From Massilia sp. 9I (GTDB lineage Bacteria; Pseudomonadota; Gammaproteobacteria; Burkholderiales; Burkholderiaceae_D): a stretch of 64,000 bases of DNA. Position 1 is the stretch's first letter. Each line of letters opens with the position of its first letter. The stretch covers positions 310,001-374,000 of the forward strand of contig NZ_LR733275.1 in the NCBI RefSeq assembly GCF_902506415.1, in the 5' to 3' direction. Made by a program: the position numbers and the translations under genes. The notes beneath the pieces were generated by a model. The model was given only the letters and a program-made list of their open reading frames with translations, searched no databases and was not told the DNA's origin. Below, in pieces: positions 42,135 to 50,973 of the stretch.

Positions 42135-42530
42135 GAAATCGGTGTCCTCCTCGGTCAGCGGCAGGTCGGGGATGGACACGATTTGATCGGTGTCGATGTC
42201 GGCGCCGTCCCTGGACACATTGTCGCGCCCGGCTGCGGCGCGCTCGCCGGTGCCGCCCAGGTCGCTGTCACCCGAGAAGTTGGCGTCGCCGACGTCGGGA
42301 CCGGCGGTGCCGCCGGCATGGCTTTGTTCCATGTCCGAAGTGGTGCCGTGGTCGAAGTCGAGGGTCTGGTCCGGATCGAGCGCTTCGGCAAAGCCGGGGC
42401 CGCCGACCACGTCGCTACCGGTGTCGGAAATGTCGCTCGGGCCGAGGGAATCGATGCCGTGTCCCTTGCCGAGACTACGGTCTGGACCTTCCGGGAAGTT
42501 GTCCGGATCAAGTGTGCTTGCGCCTGTCAT
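42096..42530 (-). CDS. Acidic low-complexity hypothetical protein
   Basis: A 144-residue protein rich in Asp, Gly, Ser and Thr, with repeated short units such as SLGPSDISDTGSDVVG and GDANFSGDSDLGGTG and no hydrophobic core. It looks intrinsically disordered. AGGAGG stands five bases before the ATG at 42530, strong evidence that it is translated. Its last 39 bases overlap the end of the SDR gene on the other strand. No family is recognised. Confidence 0.7.
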   Translation of the reverse strand: MTGASTLDPDNFPEGPDRSLGKGHGIDSLGPSDISDTGSDVVGGPGFAEALDPDQTLDFDHGTTSDMEQSHAGGTAGPDVGDANFSGDSDLGGTGERAAAGRDNVSRDGADIDTDQIVSIPDLPLTEEDTDFLTTKPPREAEGG

Positions 42531-42603
42531 ACTGCCTCCTGATGGTAATTGAGTCATGGAGACAGGCTAACGTTTTTTGCAAGTCTGCGTCGCAGCGCAC
42601 GGC

Positions 42604-43587
42604 TTAGAACGCGTGCCGCATGCCCAGATTGATCGCGCCGCCGCCGCCCGTGCGCACGTTGGCATTCTGGATACCGCTCTGGTGCCGGATGTGCGAGTAG
42701 GCGGCGTAAAAGTCGAGCTTGCGCGAGACCGCGTAGGTGGCGCCAACCGCAATCTGGCGCGCGTCGCGGTCGGCCGGGTCGCGATCGTTCTTGCGGATGT
42801 AGGACGCCAGCAGCGTGGTCGCGCGCGTGATCGGCACCGCCACCCCGGCCAGCACGTCGCGGCTGTCGGTGGACGGAATCGAGGTGATGCCGGCGCCGTA
42901 GGGATTGTCCGGATTGAACAGCGGCGAGCTGCCCCAGCCGCGGCTGGCGCTGTAGGCGGCGTAGGCCGTGCCCCAGTTGAAGCGCATGTTGGCGGCGACG
43001 ATGGAATTCTTGGCCGCCATGCTGACGTCGACCGGGTTGATGCGGGTGATCTTGACCACGTTGCGGTTCTGGTGCGCCGCGCGAATCGTCAGCGGGCCCA
43101 GGTTGAAGCCGACCGACATGCCCCAGGCGCGGCCCGATGGCGAACCATCGATGTCGCCCTTGCCCCAGGAAGAGCCGGCGGTAAAACCGTTATATTCACT
43201 CTGGTAGGTGACGCTGTCGCTGGCGCGGCGCACTTCGAGGGCACCGGTGCCGCTGCCGGCCAGGCCGCCGTGGAAGGGGTCGCCGACGTCGCTCAGGGCC
43301 AGGAATTCCAGGTTGTACTGGCGGCCCACGGTGAGCGCGTGGGTTTCGGCGGAACGGCGCTGCTCCGCTTCGTGCGCGGTTTCCAGCGTGAAAATGGCTG
43401 GCGCATCGCCGCCACGGCCGGGCGCGCCCTTGCCGCTGGCTTCTCCAGACGGCGCCGGGCACCCTTTGGTGCAGGCTTCCTTTACTGCCCCGGCAACGGC
43501 GCCCCCATCGGGGGCGGTCGCGTTCTCGGCCGAGGCGCAAGCCGCGCTCGCTCCGAGCAGGGCACATGCGACGAGTGAGATCTTCAT
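42604..43587 (-). CDS. Gram-negative porin
   Basis: A 327-residue outer-membrane porin with a signal peptide (LVACALLGASAACASA) and a barrel ending in the aromatic GGGGAINLGMRHAF. The pattern LTVGRQYN, FNWGTAYAAYSASRGWG and FYAAYSHIRHQSG is typical of betaproteobacterial general porins. The region from residues 25 to 70 holds an unusual Cys pair (CTKGC) and a Gly/Ala-rich stretch that is not part of a normal porin start. It probably allows general diffusion of small solutes. Confidence 0.88.
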   Translation of the reverse strand: MKISLVACALLGASAACASAENATAPDGGAVAGAVKEACTKGCPAPSGEASGKGAPGRGGDAPAIFTLETAHEAEQRRSAETHALTVGRQYNLEFLALSDVGDPFHGGLAGSGTGALEVRRASDSVTYQSEYNGFTAGSSWGKGDIDGSPSGRAWGMSVGFNLGPLTIRAAHQNRNVVKITRINPVDVSMAAKNSIVAANMRFNWGTAYAAYSASRGWGSSPLFNPDNPYGAGITSIPSTDSRDVLAGVAVPITRATTLLASYIRKNDRDPADRDARQIAVGATYAVSRKLDFYAAYSHIRHQSGIQNANVRTGGGGAINLGMRHAF

Positions 43588-43787
43588 GGCGTCATTCCCT
43601 CTTTGATGCCATCATTCCCTGCTTCGGCGAGCTGATCTGTCTATTACTTCACATAAAACAGCAGCCGTGCATACAAATATCGAAATGGAGCAAGGCATCC
43701 GGGTGAGCCGAACTTTCCGGCCTGCTTATGGTTCTACACCGTAGAATGAGTGGACACAAGAGGCTTTCACAAACTCCGGGAGACCCC

Positions 43788-45113
43788 ATGCCATCTGTTG
43801 TCCGCGCGCTGCCTATTCTTGCCCTGGCAATATCTGCCGCCATCACTTCCCTGCCGACCTTTGCTCAACAAGCCCCTGCGACGCCCATGGCCCATGCGGC
43901 CTGGACGCGCAGCGCGAACATCTACGAAGTCAATATTCGCCAGTACACGAAGGAAGGGACATTCAATGCCTTCGCGAAACACCTGCCGCGGCTGCGCAAG
44001 ATGGGCGTGGACATCCTGTGGCTGATGCCGGTGCAGCCAATCGGGGTGAAGAACCGCAAGGGCACGCTCGGCAGCTACTACGCGGTGCGCGACTACACCG
44101 CCGTGAACCCGGAATTCGGCAGCATGGACGACTTCAAGCGCCTGGTGAAGCAGGCCCAGGGCCTGGGTATGCACGTGATCATCGACTGGGTCGCCAACCA
44201 CACGGCCTTCGACAATCCCTGGACCGTACAGCATAAGGACTGGTACCTGAAGGATGCCAAGGGCGAGATCTTCCCGGTGACCTATACCGAGGGCCCGGAG
44301 CCCGAGTACTGGACCGACGTCACCGGCCTGGACTGGAAGCAGCCGGCCCTGTGGAAAGGCATGACCGAGGCAATGGCCTTCTGGGTGCGCGAGACCGGCA
44401 TCGACGGCTTCCGCTGCGACGTTGCGGCCAAGGTGCCGACCGCGTTCTGGGAACAGGCGCGGACCGAGCTGGAGCGGATCAAGCCGGTGTTCATGCTGGC
44501 CGAGGCCTGGCAGCCCGAACTGCACCGGCGCGCCTTCGACATGAGCTACGGCTGGGATACGCTGGGGGTGTTCAAGGACATCGCCAAGGGCAAGGCGGAC
44601 GCACGGACATTGAAGGCGCTGTTCGAGAAGCCGCCGGTCGCTTATCCCGAGGGCGCCTACCGCATGCGCTTCACCAGCAACCACGACGAGAACTCCTGGC
44701 ATGGCAGCGACGTCGAGCACTACGGCCCGGCGTTCAAGGCGATGGCGGTGCTGGCGGCCACGCTGCCGGGCATGCCGCTGATCTATGGCGGCCAGGAGGC
44801 GGGCCTGGACAAGCGGCTCGAGTTCTTCGAAAAGGATCCGATCGTGTGGAAGGAGCATTCCAATGCGGCGATGTATGCCTGGCTGCTCAAGCTCAAGCAC
44901 GACAATCCGGCGCTGTGGAACGGGCAGTACGGCGGGACGATGCGGGTGCTGGAGAGCGGCAACGACAAGGTGTTCGCGTTCCGGCGTGAGAAGGATGGCA
45001 ATGCGGTGTCGGTGGCCGTCAATCTGTCGGGGACGCCGCAGGAGTACGGCGTCAGCGGGAAGAAGGAGAAGCTGGACGCCTGGGGCTATCAGGTCACGGG
45101 GGCGATCAAATAA
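43788..45113 (+). CDS. Secreted GH13 alpha-amylase family enzyme
   Basis: A 441-residue glycoside hydrolase with a signal peptide (ILALAISAAITSLPTFA-QQ). The GH13 conserved regions are visible: DWVANHTAF (region I), GFRCDVAAK with the catalytic Asp (region II), LAEAW with the acid/base Glu (region III) and FTSNHDEN (region IV). It acts on alpha-1,4-linked glucans outside the inner membrane. The overall length is short for a GH13 enzyme with a C-terminal domain, similar to amylases of the small GH13_36-like groups. The ATG at 43788 follows GGGAGA. Confidence 0.9.
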   Translation: MPSVVRALPILALAISAAITSLPTFAQQAPATPMAHAAWTRSANIYEVNIRQYTKEGTFNAFAKHLPRLRKMGVDILWLMPVQPIGVKNRKGTLGSYYAVRDYTAVNPEFGSMDDFKRLVKQAQGLGMHVIIDWVANHTAFDNPWTVQHKDWYLKDAKGEIFPVTYTEGPEPEYWTDVTGLDWKQPALWKGMTEAMAFWVRETGIDGFRCDVAAKVPTAFWEQARTELERIKPVFMLAEAWQPELHRRAFDMSYGWDTLGVFKDIAKGKADARTLKALFEKPPVAYPEGAYRMRFTSNHDENSWHGSDVEHYGPAFKAMAVLAATLPGMPLIYGGQEAGLDKRLEFFEKDPIVWKEHSNAAMYAWLLKLKHDNPALWNGQYGGTMRVLESGNDKVFAFRREKDGNAVSVAVNLSGTPQEYGVSGKKEKLDAWGYQVTGAIK

Positions 45114-45184
45114 GTCGGTCGCTGCGCTCTAATCTGCTCGTGCTGTGCTGTGGAGTTTGCCCGAGCAGCGTTAGCTCGTGAACC

Positions 45185-45916
45185 CTACCGACGCAACTGC
45201 GCAAACCCCACCGGCTCCCACTCCCTGAGCGCCAGCAGCAGCCCCGTGCCGCGGCGCTGGGGCAGCGGCGCAGCCAGGCTCTCCTCGTGCAGCTGCGCAA
45301 AGCGCGCGCGCAGCTGGCGCAGCTCGCCCTGCAGCTTGGCGCGCGCACTCTCCGTCAGCATCCCGTGCACGAAGTCGAGCGACTCGCTGGCCTGGCCGAA
45401 GACGCTGTCGATGAAGTCGGGCATGCCCTGCTCGCGGAAGTACTGGCGGATCGGCCCGCCCGGCAGCCAGTCGAAATCGCGCGCGACGTTCAGGCGGATG
45501 CGGTTGCCCGGCAGGAGCGTGATCAATTCCAGCCGGTCCAGGCGCAGCAGCAGCTGCACGCATTCGGCTTCGCTCAGGCGGTACACCTGCAGCATCTGCG
45601 CCATGGTCCAGTGGTTCAGCGCGCACACCGTCACCAAGAGCAGGCGCGTGTCGGACACCAGCTCGCGTTCCTGCGCGGGTGTGAGCGTACGCAGGCGCTG
45701 GTAGCCCTGCCCCGCCTCCTGCGCCAGCTCGGCCAGGGTCAGGCCCAGCAGGCCGCAGATCTCTACCAGCCGATCGAGCGTGAACTGCTCGGTCGCGAAC
45801 AAGCGCTTGACGCTCGGTTCGGACAGGTCGAGCGCCTCGGCCACGTCGCGGTAGGTCTTGCCCTGCTGTTTCAGTTCGCGCTTGAGCGTGGCGATGAGTT
45901 GGGTGATCTCGGACAT
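45185..45916 (-). CDS. XRE-family helix-turn-helix regulator
   Basis: A 243-residue protein with an N-terminal XRE helix-turn-helix (YRDVAEALDLSEPSVKRLFATE, given here as DVAEALDLSEPSVKRL) at about residues 20-45. The rest is helical and Leu/Arg-rich and probably mediates dimerisation or ligand sensing. Relatives occur as stand-alone regulators in betaproteobacteria; targets are unknown. It converges on the GH13 gene. Confidence 0.85.
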   Translation of the reverse strand: MSEITQLIATLKRELKQQGKTYRDVAEALDLSEPSVKRLFATEQFTLDRLVEICGLLGLTLAELAQEAGQGYQRLRTLTPAQERELVSDTRLLLVTVCALNHWTMAQMLQVYRLSEAECVQLLLRLDRLELITLLPGNRIRLNVARDFDWLPGGPIRQYFREQGMPDFIDSVFGQASESLDFVHGMLTESARAKLQGELRQLRARFAQLHEESLAAPLPQRRGTGLLLALREWEPVGFAQLRR

Positions 45917-45986
45917 GCGGGGCCGTGGCAGGAAATGAAGGTGCGGCGATGGTAGCAGCCGCTCGCGCAGCCCGGCAAGCCTGCCC

Positions 45987-47681
45987 TCAGACCGAGGCGG
46001 CCAGCGCGACGCCGTTCTTGCCGGTGCGCTTGACCGCGTACATCGCGTGGTCGGCGCGCGCCAGCCAGGCGTCGACGTCGAGCGGGTCTTCCGGCCGGTG
46101 CAGGGCGACGCCGATGCTGGCGCCCACCTTCACCGTGGCGCTGCGCAGCAGGAAGGGTTCCTTCAGGCGCTCGAGCAGCTTGCGCGCGGTGTCCTCGGCG
46201 TGGGCGGCGTCGCTCAGCATCTCCAGCACCACCACGAACTCGTCGCCGGCCAGGCGCGCCACCATGTCGGTCTTGCGCACGCCCTGCGCCAGGCGCTCGC
46301 CGAACTGGCGCAGCAGCTCGTCGCCCTCCTCGTGGCCATGGCTGTCGTTGACCGCCTTGAAGCCGTCCATGTCGAGGAACAGCAGCGCGCACGGACGGCC
46401 GACCCGGCGTGCCCGGCTCATCGCCTCGGGCAGGGTTTCCAGCAGCGCGCGCCGGTTCGGCAGGCCGGTGAGCACGTCGCGCAGCAGCAGCGCCTGCAGT
46501 TCGGCGGTGCGCTCGGCCACCGCCGCCTCGAGGCGTTCGTTCAGCGCCAGCAGCGCGTGCCGGTGCGCGGTCTCGCTGCTCACCAGGTCGCGCATGGTGC
46601 TGGACAGGATTTGCGTTTCGAGGAAGCCGTCCACCTGCGGGATCGGCGGCGGCTCCTTGCCGGCGTTGGTCGCTTCGGTGACGCGCTCGATCGCACGGCG
46701 CAGCTGGGCCATCGGGCGCGTCAGGTGGCGCGCCATCGCAGCCGCGGCGCCCGCCAGCAGCAGCGCCAGCAGCGCGCTCCAGGCCAGCATGCGGCGCTTC
46801 AGGTCGACCGTGCCTTCCATCGCCCGGTCCTCGGTCTGGCGCACCAGCACGCTCCAGCGCAGCGAGGCCGGGTCGAGCATGTCGCCGGTCTGGCTGTAGC
46901 CGGTCAGGTAGGCGCGGCCATCCGGCCAGACCTCACGCATCGAGCCGGTCAGGCCCTTCTGCGCCAGGCGCAGGCTGCTGGTGTCGACCTTGGTCTCGAC
47001 CATGCCGTCCGGACCGAGGATGACGGTGCCGTCGTCGCGGATCACCAGGATCTCGGCGCCGTATTCGCGCAGCGCCGGCGTGAGCAGCTTGCGCGCATGC
47101 AGGCGCGCCCACTCCCAGCTCATGTGCAGGCCAAGCACCGCGGCCGGCTTGCCGCCGGCGTCGAGGATCGGGCCGGAGGCGTCGACGAAGCGCCACGGGT
47201 CGGGCCGGCGCGGCAGCATCTTCTCGAGCAGCACGGCAGGATGGTAATCGGTGGCGTGCACGCCGCGCATGCCGCTGGCGAACCACGGACGCTTGGCGAC
47301 GTTGGCGCCTTCCAGCATGCGGCCCGTAGCGGCCGTCACCTTGCCGTCGAGATCGGCGATGCCGATCCAGGCATAGTCCGGAAAAGTGCGCTGCAGGCTT
47401 TCCAGCACCGCGCGCATCTCGGCGGGGTCGCGCGCATAGCGCAGTGCCGGCAGCTCGGCCAGCAGGCGGGTGTCGCCGGTGGCCTGCTCGATCACGCGGT
47501 TCAGTGAATCGCGCATCTGCCAGGACAGCTGCTGCAGGCGCAGCTGGGCTTCTTCGCGCGCCTGGCGCACGGCGAAATGGTTGACCAGCGCCAGTTGCAG
47601 CGCGACCGTCAGCGCAACCGTGGCGCAGACGGCCAGGGTCATCAGGCTGGACAGACGCATTTTTCCGAAGAAGCCGCTCAT
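45987..47681 (-). CDS. Diguanylate cyclase with dCache and HAMP-like region
   Basis: A 564-residue membrane sensor. An N-terminal membrane helix, a periplasmic dCache-type domain (residues about 40-260) and a second membrane helix (about 265-290) lead into HAMP-like and coiled-coil parts and a C-terminal GGDEF domain. The signature reads AGDEF instead of GGDEF, a change found in some active enzymes, and an RxxD inhibitory site (RKTD) stands five residues before it. It would make cyclic di-GMP in response to an extracytoplasmic ligand. It is divergent from a LysR gene. Confidence 0.88.
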   Translation of the reverse strand: MSGFFGKMRLSSLMTLAVCATVALTVALQLALVNHFAVRQAREEAQLRLQQLSWQMRDSLNRVIEQATGDTRLLAELPALRYARDPAEMRAVLESLQRTFPDYAWIGIADLDGKVTAATGRMLEGANVAKRPWFASGMRGVHATDYHPAVLLEKMLPRRPDPWRFVDASGPILDAGGKPAAVLGLHMSWEWARLHARKLLTPALREYGAEILVIRDDGTVILGPDGMVETKVDTSSLRLAQKGLTGSMREVWPDGRAYLTGYSQTGDMLDPASLRWSVLVRQTEDRAMEGTVDLKRRMLAWSALLALLLAGAAAAMARHLTRPMAQLRRAIERVTEATNAGKEPPPIPQVDGFLETQILSSTMRDLVSSETAHRHALLALNERLEAAVAERTAELQALLLRDVLTGLPNRRALLETLPEAMSRARRVGRPCALLFLDMDGFKAVNDSHGHEEGDELLRQFGERLAQGVRKTDMVARLAGDEFVVVLEMLSDAAHAEDTARKLLERLKEPFLLRSATVKVGASIGVALHRPEDPLDVDAWLARADHAMYAVKRTGKNGVALAASV

Positions 47682-47889
47682 GGGTGAATCATAACCAAGC
47701 AGATAAGTAACCTAGCATTGTAGCTAGTTTACTGTTTTGAAATAAATACCTAATGGCATTATTCGTTGCAAAACTGACCAATTTGTGGCGTTGCAACAAA
47801 ACCACCTATCCCATTGGAAATAGCTTGTATATTCAAATGGAATGGATGAGCTAAACTGGAACTTATTATTCCTTCGCGACGAATAGTGC

Positions 47890-48798
47890 ATGACGACCCA
47901 GATGGACCGCTTCCAGGAGATGCGCATCTTCACGCGCATCGTCGAACGCCGCAGCTTCACGCTGGCGGCCGAGGACCTGCTACTGCCGCGCGCCACGGTA
48001 ACCAACGCCATCAAGCGCCTGGAAGCGCGCCTGGCCACGCGCCTGCTCGAGCGCACTACGCGCGTGGTGGCGCCCACCCTGGATGGCCAGGCCTATTACG
48101 AGCGCTGCGTGCGCCTGCTGGCCGACCTGGCCGAGATGGAGAGCGTCTTCAGCCACGCCGAGCCGTCCGGACTGCTGCGCGTGAACCTGCAGGCGACGCT
48201 GGCGCAGCAGGTGCTGGCGCCAAACCTGCCCGCCTTCCTGGCGCGCTATCCCGACATCGTGCTGCAGATCGGCGAAGGCGACCGGCTGGTCGATCTGGTC
48301 CGCGAAGGCATCGACTGCGTGCTGCGCGTCGGGAACCTGCAGGATTCCTCGATGGTGGCGCAGCAGGTGGCGCAGCTGACCCAGGTGACCTGCGCCAGCC
48401 CGGCCTACCTGGCACGCCACGGCCGCCCGGCCAGCCTCGAGGACCTCGACCAGCACCAGGCGGTGCACTACATCTCGTCCGCCACCGGCCGCCCCTACCC
48501 GCTCGAATTCGTCATCGGTGGCGAAGTACGGCAGGTGCTGCCGCCGGCCGCCGTCAGCGTGAGCGGCGCCGACATGTACACGGCGACGGCCATCGCGGGC
48601 CTCGGCATCGTGCAGGTGCCGCGCTACCGCATCGAGGACGAACTGCGCAGCGGCCAGCTGGAGATCGTCCTGCCGCTGCTCCCGCCGCCCGCGCTGCCGG
48701 TCTCGGTGCTGTACCCGCAAAGCCGCCAGCTGTCGCCGCGGGTGCGCGTGTTCGTCGACTGGATCCGGGCCAGCTTCGCGCAATTCCCCCATCTTTGA
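47890..48798 (+). CDS. LysR family transcriptional regulator
   Basis: A 302-residue regulator. The helix-turn-helix is at about residues 18-40 (FTLAAEDLLLPRATVTNAIKRLE in parts, recognition helix PRATVTNAIKRLE), followed by the type 2 periplasmic binding protein-like effector domain. It most resembles the CrgA/DmlR-type subgroup that controls oxidoreductases. CTAAACTGGA stands 39 bases before the start, the same element seen before two envelope genes. LysR regulators often control divergent genes; here the divergent neighbour is the diguanylate cyclase. Confidence 0.9.
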   Translation: MTTQMDRFQEMRIFTRIVERRSFTLAAEDLLLPRATVTNAIKRLEARLATRLLERTTRVVAPTLDGQAYYERCVRLLADLAEMESVFSHAEPSGLLRVNLQATLAQQVLAPNLPAFLARYPDIVLQIGEGDRLVDLVREGIDCVLRVGNLQDSSMVAQQVAQLTQVTCASPAYLARHGRPASLEDLDQHQAVHYISSATGRPYPLEFVIGGEVRQVLPPAAVSVSGADMYTATAIAGLGIVQVPRYRIEDELRSGQLEIVLPLLPPPALPVSVLYPQSRQLSPRVRVFVDWIRASFAQFPHL

Positions 48799-48847
48799 GC
48801 ACGCGGCGGTGTACCATGGCGGAGCCAATCCTCCATGGAGCGCGTCG

Positions 48848-50002
48848 ATGAAAACAGCACTGTGCCTGCTCGCCTGCCTGCTCGCCGGATTCGCCGGCGC
48901 GGCGCCGCCATCGGCCTCCCCCGTCCCGGACGACGAGGTAAGACGCCTCATGAAGCGCGAACACGTCGAGGGCCTGGCGCTGGCCGTGATCGACCGCGGC
49001 CAGGTGGTGAGCGTCAAGACCTACGGCCGGCGCAACGTCGAACGCAACTTGCCGCTCACGCCGCAGACCATCATGTACGGCGCTTCGCTGACCAAAGCTG
49101 CTGTCGCCTACATGCTGCTGCAGCTGGTGGACGAAGGAAGGCTCGACCTCGACGCGTCCCTGGACAAGCTCCTGCCGAAGCCCCTGCCGGCATTCGACCG
49201 TGAACCCTGGGACTACACGGCCCTGGCCGGGGACGAGCGCTGGCGCAAGCTGACGCCGCGCATCCTGCTCACGCATTCCTCGGGCTTCGCCAACTTCCGC
49301 TGGCTGGAAGCGGACCGCAAGCTGCGCTTCCACTTCGATCCGGGCACGCGCTACGCCTATTCGGGCGAAGGCTTCTACATCCTGCAGCTGATCGTCGAGC
49401 GCGGCCTGGGCCTGGACCTGGGTGCGGAGATGCAGCGCCGCGTGTTCGACCGATTCGGGATGCGCAACACCAGCATGCAATGGCGCGCCGACTTCGCCCA
49501 CAATCTCGCCGACGGCTACATGCTGGACGGGACGATGGAGCCGCACGACGAGCGCAGCCGCCCGAGCGCCGCCGGCTCGATGGACACCAGCATCGAAGAC
49601 CAGGCGCGCCTGTGGGCCGGCATCGTGCGGGGCGAGGGATTGAGCGCGGCGTCGCGCGCGATGATGGTCAAGGCCCAGCTGCCGATCGCCTCAAGCGGCC
49701 AGTTCCCGACCCTCACCGCCGGCCCGGCCACCTGGCCGCAGTCGCTGGCAGCCGGCCTGGGCGTGGTCACCTTCGCCGACCGCAGCGGGCCGGCCTGGTT
49801 CAAGGGAGGTCACAACGACAGCACCGGTAACATGGTGCTGTGCCTGGAGCGCGGCCAGCGCTGCGTGGTCATGCTGGCCAACGACGTGCGCGCCGAGAAG
49901 ATCTATCCCGAACTGGCGCGCCGCGTGCTGGGCGAAACGGACATGCCGTGGAAGTGGGAATACGGCTGGTTCCAGCCGCAGGTGGCTCAGTTGCCGAAGT
50001 AA
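48848..50002 (+). CDS. Serine hydrolase, beta-lactamase/DD-peptidase class C-like
   Basis: A 384-residue protein with a signal peptide (ALCLLACLLAGFAGAA). The active-site Ser-x-x-Lys is SLTK (near residue 80), the Tyr motif is YSG in YAYSGEGF, and the third motif region is HNDSTGN. This belongs to the large class C beta-lactamase-related serine hydrolase family, which includes esterases and D-aminopeptidases. Activity on beta-lactams cannot be inferred. GGAG precedes the ATG at 48848. The end overlaps the convergent YitT gene by 16 bases. Confidence 0.88.
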   Translation: MKTALCLLACLLAGFAGAAPPSASPVPDDEVRRLMKREHVEGLALAVIDRGQVVSVKTYGRRNVERNLPLTPQTIMYGASLTKAAVAYMLLQLVDEGRLDLDASLDKLLPKPLPAFDREPWDYTALAGDERWRKLTPRILLTHSSGFANFRWLEADRKLRFHFDPGTRYAYSGEGFYILQLIVERGLGLDLGAEMQRRVFDRFGMRNTSMQWRADFAHNLADGYMLDGTMEPHDERSRPSAAGSMDTSIEDQARLWAGIVRGEGLSAASRAMMVKAQLPIASSGQFPTLTAGPATWPQSLAAGLGVVTFADRSGPAWFKGGHNDSTGNMVLCLERGQRCVVMLANDVRAEKIYPELARRVLGETDMPWKWEYGWFQPQVAQLPK

Positions 50003-50634
50003 CGGCCGGGGCGATGCCAGGCCATGACCATGCTGCTCATGGCAATCGCGCTCAGCGAGGACCAGCCCACCAGGCCAGGGGAGACGATGCCGAGTGCGGC
50101 CAGCAGGATCACGGCGTCGATTGCCACCTGGGTGCGGCCGGCATTGATCCCGTACTTCTTCTGCAGCCACAAGGTGACGATACCGGTGCCGCCGACGCCG
50201 GCGCCATGGCGCGCCAGGGCCAGGATGCCCATGCCGCAGAAGGTGCCGCCGCCGAGCGCCGCCACCATCGGGTGGATGTGGCCGATCACCAGGCCGTTCG
50301 GCATCAGCTTGAGCATGGCCATGATCAGGATGCTGCCGACCAGGGACTTGATGGTGAAGCGCGCGCCCATGAACAGGTAGCCGAACAGGAAGAACGGCAG
50401 GTTGATGAGCATGAACAGCATGCCGACCGAATAGCCGGACAGGTAGGACACCAGCAGCGAGATGCCGGCCACGCCGCCCGTGATCAGCCCGGCCGCCTGC
50501 AGCAGCAGGACGCCCATGGCGACAAACAGCACGCCTACGGCGATGCCGTAGACGTCGTCGAAGAAGGTATGGGGCTTGGCCGGCATGGGACGAGGAGCCT
50601 TTACCGGCTGCGACTGAAGGGTGCCCTGCATCAT
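49987..50634 (-). CDS. YitT family membrane protein
   Basis: A 215-residue membrane protein with five or six hydrophobic segments (for example GIAVGVLFVAMGVLLLQAAG and LINLPFFLFGYLFMG) and the GLITGGVAGISLLVSY signature of the DUF161/YitT fold. The transported or bound compound is unknown. The start at 50634 is uncertain because no good ribosome binding site is visible; an in-frame ATG 14 codons earlier exists. It overlaps the serine hydrolase gene by 16 bases at its end. Confidence 0.85.
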   Translation of the reverse strand: MMQGTLQSQPVKAPRPMPAKPHTFFDDVYGIAVGVLFVAMGVLLLQAAGLITGGVAGISLLVSYLSGYSVGMLFMLINLPFFLFGYLFMGARFTIKSLVGSILIMAMLKLMPNGLVIGHIHPMVAALGGGTFCGMGILALARHGAGVGGTGIVTLWLQKKYGINAGRTQVAIDAVILLAALGIVSPGLVGWSSLSAIAMSSMVMAWHRPGRYFGN

Positions 50635-50973
50635 CGCAGCGCTACTCCACGAACGGCGACAAGACCCATGACGCACGGGCGCTGGGACATATTCGAGCCG
50701 GACAGGAGTAAATGCTTCATTTTCCTCACGTTTCTCAGGGCTGGAACGATCGCAAGATCGGGGAAAGTGGATGGTACTGCTGGGTACAGCCCCGAATTAT
50801 GTCGCATGTTGCAACGCAATGTAAGTGCGGAAATTCACATGTCAGACATTCGTGCGACGAATATCAGGTAACGAAGGGGCTTGGCGGGGACGATAAGGGA
50901 ACAGCTGCTTACTGTCGCGTATGAAAACTGCTACATCAAGGGGAGCGGCCCGGCGGACCGCTCCCCTGCTCTG
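50635..50973. other. Intergenic region (339 bp)
   Basis: No gene is seen. It separates the YitT gene from the end of dctM and is less GC-rich than its surroundings. A GGGGAGCGG/CCGCTCCCC stem at 50940-50966 may terminate the TRAP operon on the minus strand. Confidence 0.6.
50940..50966 (-). terminator. Hairpin after dctM
   Basis: A nine-pair GC-rich stem with a nine-base loop follows the last TRAP gene on the minus strand. It lacks a clear T run, so its strength is uncertain. Confidence 0.45.
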
